30,460 nt of DNA from JBCDJG01 sp038748065 (GCA_038748065.1 JBCDJG010000060.1:1-30460), one strand, 5' to 3'; shown: positions 1 to 7,727, numbered from the stretch's first letter. A program made the numbers and translations. The notes: generated by a model from the sequence alone, not told the origin.

Positions 1-309
1 CCCGCCCGGTGTCTGGATACTGCTCACACGACCGGCAGCCAGAAGCCCGCTGCCTTCGCCAAACAAGAGCTGCTGCACGCCCTCATTAAAGGCCTTATCG
101 CCTGCCGCGGGCAGGTACGCTTTGGTGCCCTCTTCCGAAACAAGCGCTTTCTGCGCCTGCTTCACAGCCTCAAATACGGGACATTGCCCGTCGTCATCCA
201 TATACACGCCAACGGTCAGATCAACCTTGTCGGGGTTATGGTCTGCAGCGGCCTTAGCTGCAAGGCCGAGGATCGGGTCGTCGGGAAGTTTCTCCAGCGT
301 ATCCAGCAT
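1..309 (-). CDS. Aromatic/aspartate aminotransferase, N-terminal part (runs off left edge)
   Basis: The reverse strand from 309 down to 1 is open for 103 codons, starting with ATG and with no stop before the window edge, so this is the N-terminal quarter of a roughly 400-residue protein. The translation contains LPDDPILGLAAKA, a VDLTVGVYMDDDG segment, KAYLPAAGDKAFNEGVQQLL and LFGEGSGLLAAGR, and ends near IQTPGG. This is the N-terminal pattern of fold-type I, PLP-dependent AspC/TyrB aminotransferases, which transfer amino groups between aspartate or aromatic amino acids and 2-oxoglutarate in the cytoplasm. A purine-rich GAGAGAGA stretch upstream of the ATG serves as ribosome binding site. AspC and TyrB cannot be told apart because the substrate-specificity residues and PLP lysine lie outside the window. 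The downstream direction is off the left edge. Confidence 0.88.
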   Translation of the reverse strand, partial: MLDTLEKLPDDPILGLAAKAAADHNPDKVDLTVGVYMDDDGQCPVFEAVKQAQKALVSEEGTKAYLPAAGDKAFNEGVQQLLFGEGSGLLAAGRVSSIQTPGG

Positions 310-403
310 GATCGTGTCTCTCTCGGTATCTTTCTCGGTGTCTTGTCGATTGAATAAGTGGGTGTGACCGTATTGCCTGTTCTGACCGTTTAGCTCTGGC
401 GAC

Positions 404-1834
404 TCATATAGCGGCGAGCGTGGCCTTGAAATAACGCCAGAAGGGCTCAACCGTATCAATCTGAAGGCGCTCCGTTGGTGAATGCGCGCCGCGAATCGTT
501 GGCCCGAATGACAGGATATCTACGTCGGGCTTTTTACTCTTCAGTATGCCGCACTCCAGGCCAGCATGAATGGCCTTGACCTCCGGCTCAAAGCCAAAGA
601 GTTCCTTATGCAGCGCCTTACCCTGCGCCAGAAGCTTGCCTGAGAAGTCGGGCTCCCACCCGGGATAGCCCGCATCCGCCTCAACTTGAAGCTCAAAGGC
701 CCGGGCCAGCGACTCGACAGACTGGATCAGCGGCTCCGCCTGCCCGCGATTGAAGTAACGGTAGCTGCTTTCGATAAACAGCGACCCAGCCTCGAGGCGC
801 AGCACCGCGAGATTGATACTGAGATCAACCAGATCGGCGGGCTGGGCAAAGCTGTAAGCCTGGGCGCCATGAGGCATGGCGGCGACGATATCCAGCACAG
901 CCTGGCTATCAGGCTCTGACAAGGCAGGCAATGCCGGCACCTCTTCCAACAGCCAGGTCATGTCGCGATCCGCTTCTGGCAAATAGCTTCGAGCCTGAGA
1001 CGCCAGCACGTCAATGATGGCGTGAAGGTCCTGCCCCGGATCACAGCTGAACACCGCCTGCGCCTCACGCGGAATAACGTTGTGTGCGACACCGGCATCA
1101 AAGGCCGCCAATCGAAGGCCGTCAAAACTCGAAAGACACTGGGATACCAGCTTGATGGCATTGCCCAATTGCTCATGAATCTGAATGCCCGAATGACCGC
1201 CTGCGAGGCCCTTCAGACTCAGCCGCCAGGCATTGCCCTCGGGTAAAGCGGCTTCAAACTCTCGACGAAAACACCAGCCCGCACCCCCGGCACAGCCGAT
1301 ATAAAGCTCGTGCCAGTCTTCGGTATCGAGATTCAACATGAGGCTCCCTGTGAGCATGCTGGAGTCCAGCCCCAGTGCACCACCGAGCCCGGTTTCCTCA
1401 TCCACCGTGAACAGCAGTTCCAGTGGCGGCCGCTCAACTTCCGCATCCGTCATCGCAGCCAGCGCCGCGGCACAGCCGACACCGTTGTCTGCGCCGAGGG
1501 TTGTCCGATCGGCCAGCAGCCAGCCATCCTCGACCTTCAGCGCCAGCGGGTCGCGACTGAAGTCATGAACCTTGTCATCCGTTTTTACCGTCACCATATC
1601 CAGATGGTTCTGCACAATCACCGTGGGTTGATTCTCGCGACCGGCAGAAGCCGGCACGCGCACCACGACATTTCCCACCCCGTCCATCTGCCACTCACAG
1701 CCTTGCTGCTCTGCGCAATCAATGACGTAGCGCCGAACAGCGTCCTCCTGCCGTGACGGCCGGGGAATCTGGGTAATCTGGTAGAAGTGCTCCCACAGAT
1801 GCGCTGGAGAGGTGGGGTACAGCTGGGGTTTCAT
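404..1834 (-). CDS. pepD: Aminoacyl-histidine dipeptidase (Xaa-His dipeptidase), M20 family
   Basis: This 476-residue protein has the length and motif order of PepD, a cytosolic di-zinc M20 metallopeptidase that hydrolyses dipeptides such as beta-alanyl-histidine and other Xaa-His. Visible metal and catalytic motifs are QNHLDMV (His77, Asp79), LGADNGVG (Asp116), FTVDEETGLGG (Glu146/Glu147, catalytic base and metal ligand), LNLDTED (Asp170), KGLAGGHSGIQIH in the lid domain, and HAGLECGIL near the C terminus. The ATG at 1834 is preceded by AAAGGAGCCGCT, a good Shine-Dalgarno at normal spacing. It lies upstream of the aminotransferase gene on the same strand with 94 bp between them, so co-transcription is possible but not shown. 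A palindrome with a TATAAT sits directly upstream and may be its promoter. Identification of the family is firm; natural peptide substrates are inferred. Confidence 0.95.
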   Translation of the reverse strand: MKPQLYPTSPAHLWEHFYQITQIPRPSRQEDAVRRYVIDCAEQQGCEWQMDGVGNVVVRVPASAGRENQPTVIVQNHLDMVTVKTDDKVHDFSRDPLALKVEDGWLLADRTTLGADNGVGCAAALAAMTDAEVERPPLELLFTVDEETGLGGALGLDSSMLTGSLMLNLDTEDWHELYIGCAGGAGWCFRREFEAALPEGNAWRLSLKGLAGGHSGIQIHEQLGNAIKLVSQCLSSFDGLRLAAFDAGVAHNVIPREAQAVFSCDPGQDLHAIIDVLASQARSYLPEADRDMTWLLEEVPALPALSEPDSQAVLDIVAAMPHGAQAYSFAQPADLVDLSINLAVLRLEAGSLFIESSYRYFNRGQAEPLIQSVESLARAFELQVEADAGYPGWEPDFSGKLLAQGKALHKELFGFEPEVKAIHAGLECGILKSKKPDVDILSFGPTIRGAHSPTERLQIDTVEPFWRYFKATLAAI

Positions 1835-1849
1835 AGCGGCTCCTTTGAC

Positions 1850-1869
1850 GCTGGCGATTATACGCCAGC
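1850..1869 (-). promoter_or_regulatory. Candidate pepD -10 element inside a short inverted repeat
   Basis: The plus strand reads GCTGGCGATTATACGCCAGC. This is a perfect 7-bp inverted repeat around a 6-nt centre, and on the minus strand that centre reads TATAAT. A transcript starting about 7 nt downstream would have a leader of about 16 nt including the AAAGGAG ribosome binding site of pepD. I see no good -35 at 16-18 bp spacing, so the promoter may need an activator or the match may be chance. The inverted repeat could be an operator that overlaps the -10. Confidence 0.4.
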
Positions 1870-1982
1870 CGCAGCAGGAGCGGCATTATTCACGCCAAAA
1901 GAGCGAACTATTCACGCTGGCGCAGGTCACAGGGAACGTAGACTACGTCCCTTAGGGGCTACATATCAGCGGGCTGAAACCC

Positions 1983-2180
1983 ATGAACGACGCCATGAAT
2001 ACGAAGCAAAAGCGCAAAGTCACCCTGGTGGAATTTCTCCGCAGCATCAAGTTCGCCGATGGCGCCACGAGCAGCGAACGGGTGAAGTGTACGACGCACT
2101 TCGCGGCCTTCGATCCCAAAGCGCGCACCGGCGCCACACGCTCAGCAGAAGATCAACAGCTGGTTCGCAGCGCTAACTGA
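1983..2180 (+). CDS. Possible small hypothetical protein
   Basis: This is an open frame of 65 codons beginning MNDAMNTKQKRKVTLVEF, with a basic start, a short hydrophobic/amphipathic stretch (VTLVEFLRSIKF) and a polar C-terminal half rich in Ala, Arg, Ser and Thr. An internal ATG at 1995 would give 61 residues beginning MNTKQKRK. Neither start has a strong ribosome binding site. I do not recognise the family. It is listed because it fills most of an otherwise empty spacer and its composition is protein-like, but an overlapping minus-strand frame of similar length exists and the call could easily be wrong. Confidence 0.28.
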   Translation: MNDAMNTKQKRKVTLVEFLRSIKFADGATSSERVKCTTHFAAFDPKARTGATRSAEDQQLVRSAN

Positions 2181-2225
2181 TCGCACACTGCAATTCCCTG
2201 ACTCTGCGCCGCTTGCAGGCATTCC

Positions 2226-2269
2226 TGGCCGGGCGCCCCTAGCCGGCCGCCCCTGGCCGGGCGCCCCTA
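2226..2269. repeat. GC-rich short tandem repeat at the 3' end of the hydrolase gene
   Basis: Two identical 16-nt units TGGCCGGGCGCCCCTA occur at 2226-2241 and 2254-2269, separated by a shortened, diverged copy GCCGGCCGCCCC at 2242-2253. Each full unit contains the palindrome GGGCGCCC, so the transcript can form small hairpins. The minus-strand hydrolase stop codon (2267-2269) falls inside the last unit. Confidence 0.7.
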
Positions 2270-3094
2270 CACAACCCTGGCTAGCGATTTGACGCTGGCA
2301 CTCCTGCAGATCCCCCAGCGCCTTTGTCTTTCTACAAGGTGATTGCCGATGACGGCAAAGACCACCGGGTTGAAAGGGAAACCGACATGGCTCGCCAGCA
2401 CGGCCATATTCGTCACATACTCAGGGTCGGCTTCGCATCGCGCGATGCCAGCACCGACGACTCCGTCTGATTCACTGAACAAGGCCAGTACCGGGACTCG
2501 CAAGTCTCCGCCCCGGTAGGTGTAGTCGACCCAACTCTTCAGCATCGCTTCATCGACGTCGACCTGCTGGTTATACAGCCGCCCCATCACTGAGTAGAGC
2601 GCCGTGCCCCGTGGGTCGCCATAGGGCGTGCCCAGGGTAACCACCCGACGAATCCAATGGGGGAAGCGGTGAGCTACGCCAACCGAATACAGGCCACCGA
2701 GGCTCCAGCCAATCAGCGTGACTTTGCGCCCTGAGCGCAAGAATTCCTGCTCAGCCTGCTGGGCAACCCGATCCTCCACCTCACCCCTGTGCGAAATAAA
2801 GTCTTCCAGGCTGCTGGCTCGAACCTCAGAGGCGTTGCGGCCAAGCTCCCAGGGGATGGCGTTATACCCCGCTTCACGAAGAAACTTACGCAGCCTGGAC
2901 GTAGAGCCATCCGCCCCCATAAACCCAGGGATGACGATAATAGTATGCCCGTCGCCGCGAGGAACGTTGCGCAGCACAGGGTTTAACAGGACGCTCCACC
3001 CGAACTCAGCAACGACACGTCCGAGTTCCGCGACACTGTGCCCCAACTTAGGCGGACGCAGATCAGCGTTCATAGGGCTTGCGGTAGCCTGCAT
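2267..3094 (-). CDS. Alpha/beta hydrolase, esterase/lipase-like
   Basis: The 275-residue product has the alpha/beta-hydrolase layout. It begins with a strand and oxyanion-hole segment (TIIVIPGFMG, about residues 51-60), followed by the nucleophile elbow GWSLGG with Ser131, then VVTLGTPYGDPRG, a candidate acid in LFSESDGVV (Asp210) and a candidate catalytic His in ASHVGF (His236). The overall pattern resembles PGAP1/lipase-like esterases acting on lipids or esters, but the substrate is unknown. There is no signal peptide or clear membrane segment, so a cytoplasmic enzyme is likely. The ATG at 3094 is preceded by AAAGAGGTATCACC, a good ribosome binding site. It is transcribed divergently from cmoB with a 108-bp gap. 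Its 3' end runs into a GC-rich repeat, so the last residues may be poorly conserved. A polyhydroxyalkanoate or triacylglycerol-related role cannot be excluded. Confidence 0.85.
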   Translation of the reverse strand: MQATASPMNADLRPPKLGHSVAELGRVVAEFGWSVLLNPVLRNVPRGDGHTIIVIPGFMGADGSTSRLRKFLREAGYNAIPWELGRNASEVRASSLEDFISHRGEVEDRVAQQAEQEFLRSGRKVTLIGWSLGGLYSVGVAHRFPHWIRRVVTLGTPYGDPRGTALYSVMGRLYNQQVDVDEAMLKSWVDYTYRGGDLRVPVLALFSESDGVVGAGIARCEADPEYVTNMAVLASHVGFPFNPVVFAVIGNHLVERQRRWGICRSASVKSLARVV

Positions 3095-3202
3095 GGTGAT
3101 ACCTCTTTATCATTTATAGTTAGAGGGATCATTCTGCACGTTTGCCGCCAAACAAGCCATGTGCCGTTGCGAAATCCCTGCAAATATTACGGGTACTTGC
3201 CG

Positions 3203-4174
3203 ATGATGGACTATCAGCCACTGATCGATCGCTGGTTCGGCACCGGCCTCGGCTCCTGGGCTGAGGCCCTGCCTGACTTGCTGGCAAGCGGCCTGTCAAC
3301 CCAGCGATACGGAGATCTGCCTCGCTGGCTGGAGGCCCTGCAAGCCCTGCCAGAGGTGGAGAGTGCCAACGTAAGGCTCGATCAAGCCCGCGTCGGCGCC
3401 GACAGCACAGCCACCCTCCCCGACCCCACCCGCCACGCCCTGCGGACGCAACTGATGGCGCTGCACCCGTGGCGCAAAGGGCCCTTCGAGCTCTTTGGCG
3501 TGCACATCGATACTGAGTGGCGCTCGGACTGGAAATGGCAGCGCCTGGAACCGGCACTGGAAAGTCTGGCAGGGCGCCGTGTGCTCGACGTCGGCTGCGG
3601 CAGCGGCTACCACTGCTGGCGCATGGCCGGCGCCGGGGCTGCAGAAGCCATCGGCATCGACCCGACGCCGCTATTCATCATCCAATTCTGGGCCCTGCAG
3701 AGGTACCTGCAGGATGAGCGGGTCTGGGTCCTGCCACAGGGCATAGAACGTGTTCCGCCGAAGCTCGGAGCCTTCGACACCACCTTCTCGATGGGCGTGT
3801 TGTACCACCGCCGCTCCCCCCTGGACCACCTGCAGGAACTCAAGGACACACTGCGACCCGGCGGGCAGCTGCTACTGGAGACCCTCGTGATCGAGGGTGG
3901 CCCCGGGGATACCCTGGTGCCTGAAGGACGCTACGCGCGGATGGGCAATGTCTGGTTCCTGCCTTCCTGCGAGACCTTGCTGGGCTGGCTGCGCAAGCTG
4001 GGTTTTCGCCGGCCCGAAGTCGTGGACGTCAATGTGACCTCCACCGAGGAACAGCGCAGCACCGAGTGGATGACCTTCCACTCCCTCGCCGATTTCCTCG
4101 ACCCCACCGACCCAAGCCTCACCATCGAGGGCTACCCGGCGCCGCGTCGAGCCATTGTCACAGCTTTCGCCTAG
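3203..4174 (+). CDS. cmoB: tRNA U34 carboxymethyltransferase
   Basis: CmoB transfers the carboxymethyl group of carboxy-S-adenosyl-methionine (Cx-SAM) to 5-hydroxyuridine at tRNA position 34, making cmo5U, which widens wobble decoding. Starting at the ATG at 3203 gives 323 residues, the same length as the E. coli enzyme; the frame is open further upstream but that part has no family resemblance. Recognisable segments are PWRKGPFELFGVHIDTEWRS (about 89-108, containing the Lys that selects Cx-SAM), VLDVGCGSGYH (127-137, SAM-binding motif I), GIDPTPLF, FSMGVLYHRRSPL (about 195-207), LLLETLVIEG, NVWFLPS, STEWMTFHSLADFLDP and EGYPAPRRA. A second ATG at 3206 is equally possible. No strong Shine-Dalgarno precedes either. 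The usual partner cmoA, which makes Cx-SAM, is not next to it and must be elsewhere. Confidence 0.96.
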   Translation: MMDYQPLIDRWFGTGLGSWAEALPDLLASGLSTQRYGDLPRWLEALQALPEVESANVRLDQARVGADSTATLPDPTRHALRTQLMALHPWRKGPFELFGVHIDTEWRSDWKWQRLEPALESLAGRRVLDVGCGSGYHCWRMAGAGAAEAIGIDPTPLFIIQFWALQRYLQDERVWVLPQGIERVPPKLGAFDTTFSMGVLYHRRSPLDHLQELKDTLRPGGQLLLETLVIEGGPGDTLVPEGRYARMGNVWFLPSCETLLGWLRKLGFRRPEVVDVNVTSTEEQRSTEWMTFHSLADFLDPTDPSLTIEGYPAPRRAIVTAFA

Positions 4175-4207
4175 TTACTGTTTAAAACTAACCACCGGCC
4201 GGGGATA

Positions 4208-4297
4208 CGAGGAGCCCTTCCAGGACCCGCCGTGAACCCGTCCATGGGGGCTTGTGGTCGCCTTCCATGGCTCCCACAGTCCTGGAAGGGCTCCTCG
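4208..4297 (-). repeat. Long hairpin repeat element A (19-bp perfect arms, 52-nt core)
   Basis: Arms at 4208-4226 and 4279-4297 are perfect 19-nt reverse complements (CGAGGAGCCCTTCCAGGAC and its complement), separated by a 52-nt core. Read on the minus strand, the core starts TGTGGGAGCCATGGAAGGCG and matches the core of element B at 4382-4475 at 38 of 52 positions with no gaps, while the arms of the two elements are unrelated except for the inner GGAC/GTCC. It lies in the convergent spacer between cmoB and the lon-type gene, with no U-tract, so it is more like a dispersed REP/MITE-style hairpin than a standard intrinsic terminator. Confidence 0.85.
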
Positions 4298-4381
4298 CAC
4301 CCCCGTCCTCAAGTCAACAAATCCGGCATCGCCATGCCAATTGCTCTGCATTGTCATGCGAGAACGGTCGGAGCGTTGGTG

Positions 4382-4475
4382 TCCGGTATTCTGTTTTTGG
4401 ACCGTGTGAGCCATGGAAGGCGAACCCGAGCGTACACGGACGTATTTACAGCGTGTCCAAAAACAGAATGCCGGA
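4382..4475 (+). repeat. Long hairpin repeat element B (21-nt arms, one mismatch, 52-nt core)
   Basis: Arms at 4382-4402 (begins TCCGGTATTCTG, ends TTTTTGGAC) and 4455-4475 are reverse complements over 21 nt with a single mismatch. The core between them is 52 nt and starts CGTGTGAGCCATGGAAGGCG. It is in the opposite orientation to element A, 84 bp away. Core length and sequence are conserved between the two while the arms differ but stay self-complementary, which argues for a structured element. No coding sequence is evident inside. Confidence 0.85.
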
Positions 4476-4509
4476 TGCTAGCGCGGCCAGATGTCACCGC
4501 GAACAGAAA

Positions 4510-6936
4510 TTAGTGCAGTGATTTATCGCGTCGGTGTTCGTGGAATACGAACTCGAAGACTTCGCGGTAGTTGCGCGCAAAGTGCACGTTGATACCCTCG
4601 CGAAGATAATCCGGCAATTCCTCGAAATCACGCCGATTCGCATGCGGCAAAATCAGCTCCATGATTTTTGAGCGCCGCGCCGCGATCACTTTCTCGCGAA
4701 TACCGCCGACCGGCAGCACCTGGCCCGTCAACGTCAGTTCACCCGTCATCGCCAAGGGCCGCTTGATACGCTCCTTGCGCGCGAGCGAGACCAGAGCAGT
4801 GGCCATGGTGATACCGGCGCTGGGGCCATCCTTGGGTGTCGCACCCTCGGGCACGTGCAGGTGCACCATGCTCATGTCGAAGAAATCCGGGTCGCAGCCA
4901 TAATCCTTGAGGTGGGCAATAACGTAGCTGTAGGCGATCTCAGCAGATTCGCGCATCACCTCGCCCAGGCGGCCGGTTAACTTAAAGCCGCGATTCAGGG
5001 TATGAATCTGTGAGGATTCGATGGCAAGCGTCGCGCCGCCCATGGAGGTCCAGGCGAGTCCGGTGGCAACGCCGAGACCCCGCACCGGCTTGTCAGCGGC
5101 AAAAGGTGGCTTACCAAGCAGGTCGTCGATGTCTTTTTTACCGACCCGCAATTTGTCGTCATCGCCCTCTAGCAAGCGCACGATGGACTTACGCATGATA
5201 CGCGCCAGCTGTTTTTCCAGCGTCCTGACCCCGGCCTCGCGGCAGTACGAATCGATGACATATTTCAGCCCCGCATCGTTGATCTTCAGCTGCTCGTCCT
5301 GCAGGCCGTGGCGCTGCAGAAGCTTTGGCCACAGATGGTTCTTGGCGATGGCCAGCTTCTCCTCGGCGACGTAGCCGGATAGACGAATCGTTTCCATGCG
5401 ATCGAGCAAAGGGCCGGGAATGGTGTCGAGCTGGTTGGCGGTACACACAAACAGAACCTTTGACAGGTCGACACGCAGGTCCAGGTAATGATCGAGGAAT
5501 TCGCTGTTCTGTTCCGGGTCCAGTACCTCTAGCAGCGCAGAAGCCGGGTCGCCCTGGTAGGAGGCGCCTATCTTATCGATCTCATCGAGCATGATGACCG
5601 GGTTTGATACCTTCACCTCTTTCAAAGCTTGCACGAATTTGCCCGGCATGGCGCCGATATAGGTGCGACGGTGACCCTTGATCTCGGCCTCGTCACGCAT
5701 GCCGCCTAAACTGAATCGATAGAATTCCCGCCCGAGGGCATCAGCCACAGAACGGCCGATGCTGGTCTTGCCGACACCGGGCGGGCCGACGAGGAGCAGG
5801 ATCGAGCCAGAAATCTCGCCTTTGAAGGCGCCCACGGCCAGGAATTCGAGGATGCGTTCTTTAACATCCTCGAGTCCATCGTGGTGCTCATTCAGCACCG
5901 TTCGTGCGCCATCGAGAGCCAGCTTGTCTTCGGAATGCACGCCCCAGGGCACCTGGGTCGCCCAATCGAGGTAGTTGCGGGTCACGCCGTATTCCGGTGA
6001 GCCGGTTTCCAGCACACCCAGCTTCTGCAATTCATCACGAATGCGCTTTTCTACCGCCTCTGGCATATCGAGGTCAGCGATGCGCGCCTCAAAGAGCTCC
6101 GCGTCCGAGGTGCGATCGTCCTTGGAGATACCCAGTTCCTTCTGGATGATTTTCAGCTGTTCGCGCAGGAAAAACTCCCGCTGTTGGTCAGATACCTTCT
6201 CATTGACCTGGCTGGTAATCTGGCCTTGAAGTTCGGCGACTTCTCGCTCTTTACGAAGTAATTGAAGGACTTTTTCGATGCGCGAGCGCAGCGGCAGCGT
6301 GTCGAGAATTTCCTGCAGTTGCTCACCGCTAGCCGTCGTCAGCGCAGCAGAAAAGTCTGCCAGCAGGCTGGGCTGGTTGGGACTGAAATTGGCCAGATAC
6401 TGCTTCAACTCTTCGCTGTAGAGCGGGTTGAGGGGCAGCAGCTCCTTGATTTCTTTGATCAAGGCCATGGCGTATGCCTTGATCTCGTCAGAGTCGCGAT
6501 CGCCCTGGCTGCGCGGGTATTCAACCTGCACAAGGTAGGGTGCCTTATCGTTGAGCCAGCGCACAATCCGGAAGCGTTTCACCCCCTGGGCAAGAAACTG
6601 CCCCGGGGCTTCCATCATGCCAGGGGGGCGGTGCAAGCGCACGACACAGCCAATCTCCGGGAAATTCCGCGGCTCCACCGCATCGCCCTTGCTGTGATCG
6701 ACATAGCTCAGTCCGATAAGGTTGTGGCCCGACTCGCCGACTGACTTGAGCGTCTCGCCCCACTCTTCGGGGTTGATGGCCACTGGCTGTACCTGCCCGG
6801 GAAAGAACGGGCGACCGGGCACGGGGATGACATACAGAGTCTCCGGCAGGACCTCATCAGCCACCGCGGGGGCCTGCTGCTCACCCTCTGCAGGGGAAAT
6901 GAGTTCTGCTTCTATCGACGAGTCCTGGCTATCCAT
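4510..6936 (-). CDS. lon: Lon-family ATP-dependent protease (probable second, AsrA-like Lon)
   Basis: The product is a hexameric AAA+ serine protease of the cytoplasm that degrades misfolded and regulatory proteins. With the ATG at 6936 it is 808 residues; an ATG 48 nt upstream is less likely because AAAAAGGAAGCGATC, a clear ribosome binding site, precedes the chosen start. Order of domains: an acidic N-terminal tail, a Lon substrate-binding domain (about 30-220), a coiled-coil-like helical region (QREFFLREQLKIIQKELGI), the AAA+ module with Walker A GPPGVGKT (about 384-391) and Walker B VIMLDEID, then the protease domain with the Ser706 motif PKDGPSAGIT and Lys749. The start of the Lon domain (LYVIPVPGRPFFPGQVQPV) departs from canonical Lon (LPLRDVVVFPHMV type) and resembles the AsrA-like paralogues of pseudomonads. 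No clpX or hupB lies beside it, which agrees with a second Lon. The symbol is therefore family-level. Confidence 0.93.
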   Translation of the reverse strand: MDSQDSSIEAELISPAEGEQQAPAVADEVLPETLYVIPVPGRPFFPGQVQPVAINPEEWGETLKSVGESGHNLIGLSYVDHSKGDAVEPRNFPEIGCVVRLHRPPGMMEAPGQFLAQGVKRFRIVRWLNDKAPYLVQVEYPRSQGDRDSDEIKAYAMALIKEIKELLPLNPLYSEELKQYLANFSPNQPSLLADFSAALTTASGEQLQEILDTLPLRSRIEKVLQLLRKEREVAELQGQITSQVNEKVSDQQREFFLREQLKIIQKELGISKDDRTSDAELFEARIADLDMPEAVEKRIRDELQKLGVLETGSPEYGVTRNYLDWATQVPWGVHSEDKLALDGARTVLNEHHDGLEDVKERILEFLAVGAFKGEISGSILLLVGPPGVGKTSIGRSVADALGREFYRFSLGGMRDEAEIKGHRRTYIGAMPGKFVQALKEVKVSNPVIMLDEIDKIGASYQGDPASALLEVLDPEQNSEFLDHYLDLRVDLSKVLFVCTANQLDTIPGPLLDRMETIRLSGYVAEEKLAIAKNHLWPKLLQRHGLQDEQLKINDAGLKYVIDSYCREAGVRTLEKQLARIMRKSIVRLLEGDDDKLRVGKKDIDDLLGKPPFAADKPVRGLGVATGLAWTSMGGATLAIESSQIHTLNRGFKLTGRLGEVMRESAEIAYSYVIAHLKDYGCDPDFFDMSMVHLHVPEGATPKDGPSAGITMATALVSLARKERIKRPLAMTGELTLTGQVLPVGGIREKVIAARRSKIMELILPHANRRDFEELPDYLREGINVHFARNYREVFEFVFHEHRRDKSLH

Positions 6937-7136
6937 GATCGCTTCCTTTTTCCGCTTCGTCTGGATATGGGGCTCAACATGCAAGGAATCAAGGTGTCAC
7001 GGGATGCGCAGCATACAGCGGACTATGGGGCTTTACTGAAATACAGTGCGACAGCCAAGGGCTGCCACCGGTCAGCTAAGAACGGACTCTGCGAACTTTT
7101 ATGTCGTATAGCAGCTGCGGCCGCTTGCGCGCCGGG

Positions 7137-7481
7137 CTAGTCTTCGCTGCCTTGTTGGCTGGGTGGCACTTTAGGAAAGGGAAAGCTTGCTACATTACCG
7201 TCGCCGCTCGGGGCGTCGGAAATCCTGGCAGACCCCTCTTTATCGACTTCGTCGATACGGATGATGGCCTGCAACGGAATATATGACCGGGTAACACCGC
7301 TAAACTCAGCTTTCAGTTTCTCCTCGCTCGGGTCGACGACGATCTGCGACCGTTCACCAAACAGGAATTCCTCGATTTCGATGAACCCCCACATATCGCT
7401 CTGATAGATCTGCCGGGCGAATACTTCAAACACCTGGCCACCGTTCTGGAAAATAACCTTGTACACGGGATACGTTGCCAT
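7137..7481 (-). CDS. DUF1820 family protein
   Basis: This 114-residue protein starts MATYPVYKVIFQNGG and contains FEVFARQIYQSDMWGFIEIE, FLFGERSQIVVDPSEEKL, and RSYIPLQAIIRIDEVDKEG. This is the signature of the DUF1820 family, a small conserved gammaproteobacterial protein of unknown function. The C-terminal 30 residues are polar and Pro/Ser-rich and probably disordered. There is no signal peptide or membrane segment, so it is likely cytoplasmic. The start is supported by AAGAGGACGGC just upstream of the ATG. It is divergent from miaB, as I recall from pseudomonad genomes, and lies 200 bp upstream of the lon-type gene on the same strand. No function is proposed. Confidence 0.85.
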   Translation of the reverse strand: MATYPVYKVIFQNGGQVFEVFARQIYQSDMWGFIEIEEFLFGERSQIVVDPSEEKLKAEFSGVTRSYIPLQAIIRIDEVDKEGSARISDAPSGDGNVASFPFPKVPPSQQGSED

Positions 7482-7727
7482 GCCGTCCTCTTACCTGGGA
7501 TACCCGCCACGATACTTGCAAATGCCCCCTCGCGCGCGGGGCGGCAATAGTACCAGCTTGACGACAAATTACCAGCGGCCAACCCGCATGAACACTGGGT
7601 TTCCTGCCCTCAAGCCGGTATACTCCGCGGCCCTTTAGCTTACAGCGAACAGCGCCCTCAGGGCCAGCAGCCGCGAGGCTACGCAATGCCGGGGCCCTGC
7701 GGACTGACCCCGATAAAGAAGGACAAG

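Larger units (their letters stand above)
1835..2266. other. Spacer between pepD and the alpha/beta hydrolase gene
   Basis: This 432-bp stretch has no confidently identified gene. It holds the candidate pepD promoter palindrome at 1850-1869, an imperfect hairpin (GGGAACGTAG followed by ACTACGTCCC) at about 1932-1951, one weak plus-strand small ORF at 1983-2180, and GC-rich short repeats from 2226. I see no tRNA-like or riboswitch-like structure in it. Confidence 0.5.

Noticed and set aside
4232..4521. Small plus-strand ORFs in the cmoB-lon spacer
   Set aside because: They are translations of the two hairpin repeat elements and have no ribosome binding site or protein-like features.
6970..7075. 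Possible heat-shock (sigma-32) promoter upstream of the lon-type gene, based on a minus-strand CCCCATAG
   Set aside because: No CTTGAA-like -35 occurs at 13-15 bp; the nearest CTTGGC is about 23 bp away.
7596..7624. Promoter for miaB using TATACT at 7619
   Set aside because: No acceptable -35 hexamer at 16-18 bp; the -10 alone is not enough.
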